In this document: piece by piece, positions 1 to 6,674 of the stretch
Numbering within the stretch: the first letter of the stretch is position 1
How the letters are laid out: each line of letters starts with the position of its first letter
From: Nitrospina sp.
GTDB lineage: Bacteria; Nitrospinota; Nitrospinia; Nitrospinales; VA-1
Assembly: GCA_002697825.1 (NCBI GenBank)
Contig: NZYH01000069.1
Coordinates: 1-12,060, forward strand
DNA: 12,060 bases
Direction: 5' to 3'
Position numbers and translations under genes: made by a program
The notes under the pieces: model-generated
What the model was told of the DNA's origin: nothing
Seen by the model: the letters and a program-made list of their open reading frames with translations, nothing else
Databases searched by the model: none

Positions 1-1
1 A

Positions 2-544
2 GTTGTCATGTTTCTAGGAACACCAAGAGCCCATAAAGGAATTCAAGAATTGTTTGTGGCAATAGAAAAAATCAATGATCCTGATGTTATACTTGTATTA
101 GTTGGAGCCGACTTTTCGATTCAATTACATATCGACAATATGAAATTGAATCAAGATAAAATAGTCGTTTTCCCTCAAATTCCTTTTAAAGACCTACCTG
201 AGTACCTAGCCGTTGCAGATATGCTTGTCATCCCACAACGAAGGACCACTGATACGGAAGGGCAAATCCCTGCGAAATTATTTGATGCAATGGCAATGGC
301 AAAACCTATTATCACAACCCCCATTTCTGACATCCCTGATGTTTTAGGGGAAAATGGTTTTTTTATTGAACCAGAGGATCCTGATCAACTTGCAAACACT
401 ATTGAATATATTCTCTCACATCCAGAAGAAGCTCTTTTAAAAGGTAAAATGGCACGAGAACGTTGCAAGGAGCTATATGATTTAAAAGTAATGGAAAAAG
501 AACTCAACTTACAAATTGAAAAATTAAAACTACGGCATTCTTGA
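2..544 (+). CDS. GT4 glycosyltransferase, C-terminal part (5' truncated by window edge)
   Basis: C-terminal nucleotide-sugar-binding half of a GT-B glycosyltransferase, family GT4, presumably adding a sugar to a surface glycan at the cytoplasmic face of the inner membrane. The frame is open to the left edge (GTT GTC before the ATG at 8). The first visible residues, VVMFLGTPRAHKGI, are the opening strand of the second Rossmann domain, so the ATG at 8 is internal and about half the protein lies outside the window. Counting from that Met, the motif TEGQIPAKLFDAMAMAKP (83-100) is the donor-binding segment where GT4 enzymes carry EX7E. Glu84 is present, and the second acidic position appears shifted to Asp93. 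GFFIEPEDPDQLA (117-129) is the usual closing segment. The stop is 15 bases before the next gene, which suggests one operon. Donor and acceptor cannot be read from this fragment. Confidence 0.9.
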   Translation, partial: VVMFLGTPRAHKGIQELFVAIEKINDPDVILVLVGADFSIQLHIDNMKLNQDKIVVFPQIPFKDLPEYLAVADMLVIPQRRTTDTEGQIPAKLFDAMAMAKPIITTPISDIPDVLGENGFFIEPEDPDQLANTIEYILSHPEEALLKGKMARERCKELYDLKVMEKELNLQIEKLKLRHS

Positions 545-559
545 ATTAAGGATTGGGCT

Positions 560-1618
560 TTGGAATTCAATTTAAAAGATCATATTAAACCGGATGCAAA
601 AATACTTTTAATCAAACTCAGGTCCATTGGTGACGTGGTTTACAACACAGCCGTTTATGGCCCTATAAAAAAACATCTTCCGAACGCTCGACTCACTGTT
701 CTTGTTGAAGCACCCTCCTACCATATTGTAAAAAACCATCCTGATGTCGATGAGGTTCTCTGCTTCAAAAAAACATCTTTTTTTGAGCAAGTTAAATTTT
801 ATTTAAATCTCGTACGTAATAGGTACGATGTTGCAATTGATATGCACGAAGGGACGAGAGGCGCAATTATGTGTTTTCTTTCTCTTGCCCAGTTTAAAAT
901 AGGGAATTTATTTGCTAAACGATCCTTTCTATACAATAAAAAAATAAATTTTTTGGATTTAAAACCGGCTCTCCCTATCGATTATCAAGTTGCTTTAATC
1001 AGTAAAATTGGAATACCTATGGACAATCCTCAACCTGTTATCAATGTTAACCAAGAATGGCGAAAAAATGCGCATGACTTGTTAATCTCTAAAAATACTG
1101 ATCCCGAAAAACCATATTGTATAATTCATCCAGGAGCTCGAAAATACGATCAATGGCAATATGAAAAATTTGCCGAGATTGCAGAATATTTTTTTAACCG
1201 ATTTAATTTAAATATTATTTTAACTTGCGGGCCTGGAGAGCTTAAGCAGATTGAAAAATTAACTACGTGTTTAAAAAATAATACCCCTTATACTTTTATT
1301 TCAACAGAACTTTCTGTATTACTTGGAATCACGGCTTCCGCAAAATTTGTGGTGTGCCATAATGGCGGCTATATGCATGCTGCCTCAGCATTAGGAGTTC
1401 CTGTTGCAGCATTATTTGGGCTAACGGATTATAGAATCTGGAAACCCCTAGGGGAGAAAAGTACGGTATTACATAAAGAAATTGATTGCTGGCCCTGCAA
1501 TTCAAAAACAATGAAACAGGTTTGCTGGGATGGTAAACCAGAATGTAAAGAATTGATTTCTGTGGAAGATGTTATTAAAAGTATCCAACAACTCTGTCCC
1601 GAATATTTAGACAAATAG
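560..1618 (+). CDS. GT9 (heptosyltransferase-like) glycosyltransferase
   Basis: Member of glycosyltransferase family 9, the ADP-heptose:LPS heptosyltransferase family (WaaC/WaaF/WaaQ), which acts on the cytoplasmic side of the inner membrane. The N-terminal motif ILLIKLRSIGDVVYNT (15-30) carries the family's catalytic-base Asp (D25). HPGAR (190-194) and CHNGGYMHAASALGVP (266-281) form the donor-site half. The usual D-S-G in that second motif reads N268-G-G, an Asp-to-Asn change, while H273 is kept. A Cys cluster near the end, C310-x2-C313-x8-C322-x6-C329, may bind metal. Its 352 residues are a normal family length. The start is TTG at 560, chosen because it is the first possible start after an in-frame stop, TAAGGA (547-552) sits 7 bases upstream, and no in-frame ATG precedes the GD motif. 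The sugar could be heptose or another residue, since many GT9 proteins are uncharacterised. Confidence 0.88.
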   Translation: MEFNLKDHIKPDAKILLIKLRSIGDVVYNTAVYGPIKKHLPNARLTVLVEAPSYHIVKNHPDVDEVLCFKKTSFFEQVKFYLNLVRNRYDVAIDMHEGTRGAIMCFLSLAQFKIGNLFAKRSFLYNKKINFLDLKPALPIDYQVALISKIGIPMDNPQPVINVNQEWRKNAHDLLISKNTDPEKPYCIIHPGARKYDQWQYEKFAEIAEYFFNRFNLNIILTCGPGELKQIEKLTTCLKNNTPYTFISTELSVLLGITASAKFVVCHNGGYMHAASALGVPVAALFGLTDYRIWKPLGEKSTVLHKEIDCWPCNSKTMKQVCWDGKPECKELISVEDVIKSIQQLCPEYLDK

Positions 1619-1631
1619 TGGAGTAACAATT

Positions 1632-2318
1632 GTGGAAGAAAATGAAGGCGACACTCCCTCAAAGCCTAAATTAGAAAAAGAAATGCCTGATCGAGATATA
1701 CAAATTCTTTCCGATTTTTATTCAAAACATCATCTTGGTGGAAACCGTAGGAATCAGTCAGTGTCTGAAGAGAAACGTTCTCAGTTATTTAAAAAATGGA
1801 TGGGAAAAAATAGGAAGGTTTTAGATATGGGTTGTCGCGATGGCGTATTGACTCGTCATTTTATTGGAGATAATACGGTTACAGGTCTGGATATCGATAA
1901 ACAAGCCCTGGAGGATTGTCAAAAAAATTTAAAAATTGAAACCATTTGGGCTGACTTTAGTATTCAAATTCCATTGCCTACAGCATCATTTGAGGTGGTT
2001 GTGGCTGGAGAAGTAATAGAACATCTGCCCTATCCGGAAATTACCGTATCGGAAATATCAAGAATTTTAAAACCTGGTGGGTTATTCCTTGGTTCGGTAC
2101 CAAACTCCTACCATCTAAAGAACAGGTTAAGAGTATTAAAAGGCCGCTTAATAGATTATGATCAAACTCATTTACGCGCCTACAATGTTATGCTCCTAAA
2201 GCAATACCTTCAAAAAGAATTTATGATAGAGAAGCTGACCAGTTGCCGAGGCAAATCGGCATTTCTTTCTATTGCCTGGTTTGGAAGAGATCTGGTTTGG
2301 AAATGTAGGAAAAAATAA
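1632..2318 (+). CDS. class I SAM-dependent methyltransferase
   Basis: Rossmann-fold methyltransferase of the Methyltransf_11/23 type (UbiE/COQ5-like), probably acting on a sugar or glycan given its neighbours. The SAM-binding motif I is VLDMGCRDGVLT (63-74), followed by GLDID (85-89), whose acidic residue (D87) would hold the ribose hydroxyls. AGEVIEHLPYP (125-135) and RILKPGGLFLGSVPN (144-158) are the remaining core motifs. DQTHLRAYN (177-185) resembles the H-L-R segment common in this group. The start is GTG at 1632, 13 bases after the preceding stop, with GGAG (1620-1623) 8 bases upstream. An internal ATG at 1686 (Met19) is possible but has a poorer ribosome site, and residues 1-18 are polar and low in complexity. 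Its 228 residues suit a single-domain enzyme. The methyl acceptor cannot be told from sequence. Confidence 0.88.
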   Translation: MEENEGDTPSKPKLEKEMPDRDIQILSDFYSKHHLGGNRRNQSVSEEKRSQLFKKWMGKNRKVLDMGCRDGVLTRHFIGDNTVTGLDIDKQALEDCQKNLKIETIWADFSIQIPLPTASFEVVVAGEVIEHLPYPEITVSEISRILKPGGLFLGSVPNSYHLKNRLRVLKGRLIDYDQTHLRAYNVMLLKQYLQKEFMIEKLTSCRGKSAFLSIAWFGRDLVWKCRKK

Positions 2319-2433
2319 TTTTTATAACATAGCAATAGTATTACCCAACTGACATCAACAATAACTTGAGAGTTGTGCTAAATTAATCATCGGCAACTAA
2401 TAAACAATTTTCAACATATAATCAGGTTTCTTT

Positions 2434-3546
2434 TTGAAATCTCTTCATATTCTTCATTCCGAATCAGCCACGGGTTGGGGCGGACAGGAAATCAGAATAT
2501 TCCAGGAAAGCCAATTATTACTGGAACGCGGGCATCGAGTCTCTTTGGTTTGTCAACCAACAAGCTATCTATGCAAAAAAAGTCTTGCTATAAGCTCCCC
2601 AAATTTCAACTGCTACCCCCTGCTCATGAAAAGTACTGCAAACCCGTTCTCTATAGTTTCTATTTTTAAGATACTTAAAAAAACAAAAGCAGATATTATT
2701 CATACCCATAGTTCAATAGATAGCTGGTTGGTCGGTTCTGTTGCTAAGTTATCCCAAATTCCAGTAATCCGTAGTCGTCATATTTCTATTCCTATAAACA
2801 ACATGTTCCCTAATAACTGGCTATATTCCAGAATTCCCAGAAAAATTATTACCAGCGGGGAAGCTATTTCTGAAGTTGTAAAATCAGTTCCCGGTGTTAA
2901 CCCCGGAAATGTGAAATCAGTTTCCGCAGGGGTAGATTTCCGCCGATTCGACTTTAAAATAAATGGAATTAAAATTCGTGAAGAGTTGGGAGTAAATCCC
3001 GGCCAACCTTTAATTGGGAAAATAGGCGTTATCCGTGGATGGAAAGGCTATAACTATTTATTGGAGGCGGCTCCCATAATTCTAAAAAAGTTTCCTGATG
3101 CCAGATTTGTATTTGTTGGAAATGGCCCTGGCTTTGAACAAACTAAATCGATAGCCAAATCTCTTGGGCTTGAGCAGAAGCTTACGTTTTTAGGACACCG
3201 CGATGATATTCCCGAAATAATGGCTGGCTTGGATATTCAGGTATTAGCCTCTTTTGCCGGAGAAGGAACTCCCCAAGTCATTCCTCAGGCATTCGCCATG
3301 AAAACACCTCTGGTAGCCACTAGGGTTGGTTCCATTCCTGAAATGCTCGGGCAAGGGAAAAGGGGTATTTTGGTAGAACCTAAAAATTCAGTTGATCTTG
3401 CCAACGGAATAATAAATTTAATTGAAAATCCGGGTATCAGAAATGAATTAGCAGAAAAAGGCTATGAATTTTGTAGAAATGAATTAGGGGTTGATCGAAT
3501 GATAGATGAAACAATAACCATTTATGAAGAAGCACTTAAATATTAA
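2434..3546 (+). CDS. GT4 glycosyltransferase
   Basis: Full-length GT-B glycosyltransferase, family GT4 (370 residues). The acceptor-side domain opens with GWGGQEIRIFQESQLLLERGH (14-34, Gly-rich loop then helix) and includes ADIIHTHSSIDSW (86-98). The donor-side domain starts near 193 with IGKIGVIRGWKGYNYLLEAA (194-213) and runs through FVFVGNGPG (225-233) and FLGHRDDIPEIM (252-263). The EX7E position reads E277-GTPQVIP-Q285, so the second Glu is Gln. The start is TTG at 2434: the Gly-rich loop lies only 13 residues later, the next Met is residue 65, and AGG (2424-2426) is 7 bases upstream. A 115-base gap separates it from the methyltransferase gene. I found no convincing promoter there, so it may still be read from upstream. 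Substrate not identifiable. Confidence 0.9.
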   Translation: MKSLHILHSESATGWGGQEIRIFQESQLLLERGHRVSLVCQPTSYLCKKSLAISSPNFNCYPLLMKSTANPFSIVSIFKILKKTKADIIHTHSSIDSWLVGSVAKLSQIPVIRSRHISIPINNMFPNNWLYSRIPRKIITSGEAISEVVKSVPGVNPGNVKSVSAGVDFRRFDFKINGIKIREELGVNPGQPLIGKIGVIRGWKGYNYLLEAAPIILKKFPDARFVFVGNGPGFEQTKSIAKSLGLEQKLTFLGHRDDIPEIMAGLDIQVLASFAGEGTPQVIPQAFAMKTPLVATRVGSIPEMLGQGKRGILVEPKNSVDLANGIINLIENPGIRNELAEKGYEFCRNELGVDRMIDETITIYEEALKY

Positions 3547-3576
3547 CCCCAATATATATTTGCACAAATTGATGAC

Positions 3577-4707
3577 ATGAAAATTGCCATAATTCGACAA
3601 AAGTTTGTTCTTTATGGTGGGGCTGAGCAATTTGCAGATGGGTATATTCATCAACTTGCTGAATCGGGACATGAAATACATATTTTTGCTAATCAGTGGA
3701 TACCTTCCCATCACAAAAATATTCACCATCACTTTGTCGCAACACTTAATCTTAATGCTTTTTTCAGAACCCTTTCCTTTTCTCGAAATGTTGCCAAAAA
3801 ATTACGCGAGCAAAATTTTGATATTATTCAAAGCCACGAAAAAACCTGGTTACAGGATGTTTATAGAGCAGGCGATGGGTGCCACATAAAATGGTTACAA
3901 CAACGAGGAACTAATTTTTCTCTCATTAAAAATCTTTTTCTTTATCTAAACCCTTTTCACCAATTAGTACTAAAATTAGAAAAAAATATTTTCGAGTCTG
4001 GCAAATGCAAAAACATAGTGGCCATTTCCCAAATGGTTAAAGAAGATATTTTAGAAAATTATCAATGCCCACCCGAAAATATTTCTGTTGTATATAACGG
4101 TGTGGATCTGGAACGCTTTCATCCCAATAATAAAAATACATATCGCAGTTTAATTAGAAAAAATTTAGGCATTCCAGAAACCTCAATACTAATTTTGTTC
4201 GTAGGCTCAGGGTTTGAGAGAAAAGGCCTACAGTTTTTGCTTCAGTCTTCAAAATATTTCGAAAAAACAGATTGGCGATTACTTATAATGGGAAAAGGAA
4301 ACTTTAAAAAGTTTCTACGTTATATACCAAAAAACAAACGTAATCAGATAATTGCTAAAGCACCCGAACCAGAGATTGAACAATATTATGGAGCCGCAGA
4401 CTTATTTGTTCTTCCCTCTATTTACGAGCCTTTCGGTAATGCAAATTTAGAGGCCTTAGCAACTGGTTTACCTGTTATCACTACCGAATTTTGTGGGGCT
4501 GCCAACATTATCGAATCTAAAAATAATGGTCTTATTATTCAAGATCCTTATAACCCAATGGAAATTGCCGAAAAAATTAATTATCTCTTCGATCTCTCCA
4601 TCCGAAAAACTATGGGAAACAATGCAAGAAAACTTGCTGAACAATTTTCTCTGAAAAGAAATAATCAAGAAATGCTGAAGATATATGAAAAAATAACCAC
4701 TGCTTAA
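3577..4707 (+). CDS. WaaG-like GT4 glycosyltransferase
   Basis: GT4 glycosyltransferase (376 residues) most like the WaaG/RfaG group, which adds the first hexose to the outer LPS core. The N-terminal loop is FVLYGGAEQFADGYIHQLAES (10-30). The stretch QDVYRAGDGCHIKWL (93-107) matches the RAGDGCH-x-x-WL signature I associate with WaaG-like proteins. VVYNGVDLERFHP (171-183) links the two domains, and FVGSGFERKGL (208-218) is the donor-domain phosphate loop. EX7E is intact: E284-PFGNANL-E292, followed by GLPVITTE (297-304). The ATG lies 30 bases after the previous stop and the ribosome site is weak, so translation may be coupled to the gene before it. This is the last gene of the + strand run. 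The group assignment is firm at family level, less so for the exact sugar (glucose in E. coli WaaG). Confidence 0.88.
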   Translation: MKIAIIRQKFVLYGGAEQFADGYIHQLAESGHEIHIFANQWIPSHHKNIHHHFVATLNLNAFFRTLSFSRNVAKKLREQNFDIIQSHEKTWLQDVYRAGDGCHIKWLQQRGTNFSLIKNLFLYLNPFHQLVLKLEKNIFESGKCKNIVAISQMVKEDILENYQCPPENISVVYNGVDLERFHPNNKNTYRSLIRKNLGIPETSILILFVGSGFERKGLQFLLQSSKYFEKTDWRLLIMGKGNFKKFLRYIPKNKRNQIIAKAPEPEIEQYYGAADLFVLPSIYEPFGNANLEALATGLPVITTEFCGAANIIESKNNGLIIQDPYNPMEIAEKINYLFDLSIRKTMGNNARKLAEQFSLKRNNQEMLKIYEKITTA

Positions 4708-4743
4708 TTTTTGTGTGCTGTTTTTTTGGGTTTTTACAAAGTG

Positions 4744-4778
4744 CAAAAACTGCCATGTTTAATACAGTCTAGTTTTTG
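4744..4778 (+). repeat. inverted repeat downstream of the WaaG-like gene
   Basis: Perfect 8-base arms, CAAAAACT (4744-4751) and AGTTTTTG (4771-4778), with a 19-base loop, starting 37 bases after the stop of the WaaG-like gene. An alternative fold pairs ACTG with CAGT inside. It could mark the end of the + strand glycosyltransferase transcript, but the stem is AT-rich and no clean U-tract follows, so it is not a textbook intrinsic terminator. Confidence 0.3.
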
Positions 4779-4836
4779 AAATATCAACCCCTCTTTATTC
4801 TAGGCCCTGCTTTTTATCTACCATATAACTTTGGCT

Positions 4837-4928
4837 TGCTATAATTAATTATAATTTTGTAAAGAATAAAAAAGAGGAATAAATTGATAAACCGGCCAAC
4901 TTCTTTGCAAGCAAAAAGTAACCGGTGA
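4837..4928 (+). other. possible short + strand transcription unit with a 14-codon ORF
   Basis: TG at 4837-4838 followed after one base by TATAAT (4840-4845) is a perfect extended -10 element. No -35 is recognisable, which this promoter class tolerates. Downstream lies AGAGGA (4873-4878), a strong ribosome site, 5 bases before a TTG (4884) that opens a 14-codon frame ending in TGA at 4926-4928. The peptide would read MINRPTSLQAKSNR. The hairpin at 4891-4926 lies inside this frame. No + strand gene follows directly, because the next gene (CDGSH) is on the other strand. In DNA this AT-rich such elements arise by chance, so this is only a candidate small RNA or leader peptide. Confidence 0.18.
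4891..4926. repeat. imperfect hairpin, possible terminator of the CDGSH gene
   Basis: ACCGG (4891-4895) pairs with CCGGT (4922-4926). Inside, ACTT (4899-4902) pairs with AAGT (4916-4919) and TTT with AAA, leaving a small GCAAGC loop. It lies 42 bases beyond the stop of the - strand CDGSH gene. On that strand the exit side is T-rich (TTATCAATTTATTCC and then a T6 run) but has no immediate U-tract. It may act as a weak terminator for the CDGSH transcript or as RNA structure on the + strand. Confidence 0.35.
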
Positions 4929-4967
4929 AATCAATTTAAAATAGAATGGAAGAAGAGTACCTTCAGT

Positions 4968-5198
4968 TTAAAGCTTGGAGTGAGTTCCATCGCAAATAGG
5001 TGATCTGCCTGACTTACCACAATCGCAAATAGCTAGCCGTCTTTCTTCCTCTACTACGAATTCAATGGGGGTTTTGTCCGTAGCTTTCGCACTGTGAGAT
5101 CCGTCGCAGTAGGGTTTATTGGCAGATTCGCCACAAGTACAGTAGTTTTTTATTCCTGGAGTTTCAGCAATCAATATTGGTGCGTTTTCATATGCCAT
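4968..5198 (-). CDS. dual-CDGSH iron-sulfur domain protein
   Basis: Small (76-residue) soluble protein with two CDGSH motifs, each expected to bind a [2Fe-2S] cluster with 3-Cys/1-His ligation as in the mitoNEET-related family, and presumably redox-active or cluster-transferring in the cytoplasm. The first site is C20-x-C22-x8-C31-DGS-H35. The second is C58-x-C60-x8-C69-DGT-H73. All eight ligands are present. The start is the ATG at 5198: AAGGAA (5205-5210 on this strand) sits 6 bases upstream. The longer reading frame back to 5264 adds 22 hydrophobic residues (MLTYYNYSLLFV...), but these would overlap a good promoter and have no ribosome site. The gene is divergent from the SDR-SRPBCC gene. 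Its role here is unknown, and such proteins are often single genes with no fixed neighbourhood. Confidence 0.93.
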   Translation of the reverse strand: MAYENAPILIAETPGIKNYCTCGESANKPYCDGSHSAKATDKTPIEFVVEEERRLAICDCGKSGRSPICDGTHSKL

Positions 5199-5204
5199 CG
5201 GAAT

Positions 5205-5210
5205 TTCCTT
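5205..5210 (-). promoter_or_regulatory. ribosome binding site that fixes the CDGSH start
   Basis: Reads AAGGAA on the - strand, 6 bases before the ATG at 5198. It supports the short 76-residue protein over the longer frame opening at 5264. Confidence 0.75.
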
Positions 5211-5233
5211 ATTAAAAATAATATAAGAAACGA

Positions 5234-5261
5234 ACAATAAAGAATAATTATAATATGTCAA
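5234..5261 (-). promoter_or_regulatory. sigma70-type promoter for the CDGSH gene
   Basis: On the - strand a perfect -35 TTGACA (5256-5261) is followed after 16 bases by TATTGT (5234-5239, 4 of 6 matches to TATAAT). Transcription would begin near 5227, giving a leader of about 29 bases before the ATG at 5198 and including the AAGGAA ribosome site. The -10 is imperfect, so confidence is moderate. Confidence 0.5.
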
Positions 5262-5315
5262 CAACTTTAAAGTATCTGAATAATTTTATTTTTTTTAAAT
5301 GAAATTGGAAAATCC

Positions 5316-6674
5316 ATGAAAATTCTTATCACAGGTGCAACCGGGTCTGTAGGCAATACACTACTTCCATTACTGGCTGAAAAAGGACATGAATTAATCG
5401 TATTAACTCGTAATTCTAAAACTGCCCACGTCCGTCTTCCTGTTGATTGTAAAATAATTGAATGGGAAGAAATTTTAACCCTTAAGGAAGAGAATATTGA
5501 GGTAGTTATCAATCTTTGTGGAGAAAACGTTGCCAGTGGCCGCTGGACAGCAAAAAGAAAACAAGCAATCTATGACTCCCGAATTTTATTAACACGTAAT
5601 CTCATTGATTATTTTAGAGAAAATTTCCATCCAATAAAAACCTGGATTTCAGCCTCCGCTACCGGGATATATGAAAATTCTATCGTCCCAGATGAATCTT
5701 CACCTAGTGGACAGGATTTTTTGGCTAAAGTCTGTAAAGACTGGGAAGAAGAAAATTTTAAGGCCAAAGATTTCAATATACGCACCACCGCTCTCCGAAT
5801 AGGTATTGTATTGGATTTTGATGGTGGTGCTATGCAAAAATTATTACCTATATTTAAACTTGGCTTGGGTGGAAATATTAGTAATGGCAACCAATGGATG
5901 AGTTGGATTCACGTGCGTGACGTTGCCGGAATCATTATGGACGCCATTGATAACCCATCCTATGAAGGTCCTCTAAACGCTGTTAGCCCAAATCCTATTA
6001 CAAACAGGGATTTCACATCCACTTTGGCAGCAATTTTAAAACGGCCCGCACTTTTTCCAGTTCCTGGCTGGATTCTTACGTTATTGTTCGGAGAAATGTC
6101 TCAGATAGTAATTAAAAGCCAAAAAATTTCTTCTGGTCGAACCAAAAATTTAGGTTATAGATTTATCTATCCAAAACTTGAACGTGCATTGAAAATTATA
6201 TGCGACCAGCCTGGGCATATAATGCGCATGGAGCAATGGGTGCCACAACCTATTGATAAGATATTTGACTTTTTCACAGACCCTAAAAATTTAGAAATCC
6301 TGACTCCAAAATTTTTGAAATTTAAAATACTTCGGACCACTTCCTCACCCATTCGAAAGGGAACACTGCTCGATTATAGTTTGAAAATAAGAAAAATACC
6401 GATACGCTGGCAATCAAAAATTACGGAATGTATCCCTGAAGTTCGTTTTTCCGACGAGCAAACAAAAGGTCCTTATAAGTTCTGGTATCACACACATCAG
6501 TTTTTTGAAAAAAATGGAGGTACAATAATCCGAGATAGAATTTTTTATAAGCTCCCTGGCTGGATACCAGGCGATATCATAGCTCATTGGTTTGTAAAAA
6601 AAGATTTGGAAAAAATATTTTTTTACAGGAGGGAAGTTATTGAAAAGTTATTTAATCCAAAGGAAAAAAATTAA
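5316..6674 (+). CDS. TIGR01777-type SDR fused to a C-terminal SRPBCC domain
   Basis: Two-domain protein of 452 residues. Residues 1 to about 297 form an atypical/extended SDR of the TIGR01777 (YfcH, SDR39U1-like) group: NAD(P)-binding TGATGSVG (6-13), INLCGENVASGRW (65-77), SASATGIYENS (112-122), LRIGIVLDFDGGAMQKLLP (160-178), and WMSWIHVRDVAG (194-205). I do not see a clear Tyr-x3-Lys pair, so classical SDR chemistry is doubtful. Residues from about 303 (MRMEQWVPQPIDKIFDFFTD) to 446 look like an SRPBCC/START-like hydrophobic-ligand-binding domain (CoxG or polyketide-cyclase type). Most TIGR01777 proteins are about 300 residues, so this is a fusion. The ATG at 5316 has a weak TTGGAA site 7 bases upstream and is divergent from the CDGSH gene. 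The stop shares TTAA with the converging GT2 gene. Substrate unknown. A lipid or isoprenoid ligand is conceivable but not shown. Confidence 0.88.
   Translation: MKILITGATGSVGNTLLPLLAEKGHELIVLTRNSKTAHVRLPVDCKIIEWEEILTLKEENIEVVINLCGENVASGRWTAKRKQAIYDSRILLTRNLIDYFRENFHPIKTWISASATGIYENSIVPDESSPSGQDFLAKVCKDWEEENFKAKDFNIRTTALRIGIVLDFDGGAMQKLLPIFKLGLGGNISNGNQWMSWIHVRDVAGIIMDAIDNPSYEGPLNAVSPNPITNRDFTSTLAAILKRPALFPVPGWILTLLFGEMSQIVIKSQKISSGRTKNLGYRFIYPKLERALKIICDQPGHIMRMEQWVPQPIDKIFDFFTDPKNLEILTPKFLKFKILRTTSSPIRKGTLLDYSLKIRKIPIRWQSKITECIPEVRFSDEQTKGPYKFWYHTHQFFEKNGGTIIRDRIFYKLPGWIPGDIIAHWFVKKDLEKIFFYRREVIEKLFNPKEKN

Noticed and set aside
8..10. ATG as the true start of the first gene
   Set aside because: The frame is open upstream to the window edge and the residues around this Met are the first strand of the GT4 donor domain, so a whole N-terminal domain is missing to the left.
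1429..1662. 77-codon - strand open frame under the GT9/methyltransferase junction
   Set aside because: It overlaps two well-supported genes, has no family resemblance and no ribosome site. It is a shadow frame.
2366..2395. Promoter-like TTGAGA and the short repeat AGTTG...CAACT before the third full glycosyltransferase gene
   Set aside because: No -10 box occurs at a proper distance from the TTGAGA, and the 5-base stem with an 18-base loop is too weak to call.
4708..4967. tRNA, other structured RNA or a degraded gene in the longest gap
   Set aside because: No cloverleaf, no conserved tRNA arms and no remnant of a recognisable protein. Only the two inverted repeats and the candidate short unit are visible.
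5249..5254. TATAAT on the + strand as promoter of the SDR-SRPBCC gene
   Set aside because: No -35 at 16-18 bases upstream and no extended -10. The region is almost pure A/T, so I make no promoter call for this gene.
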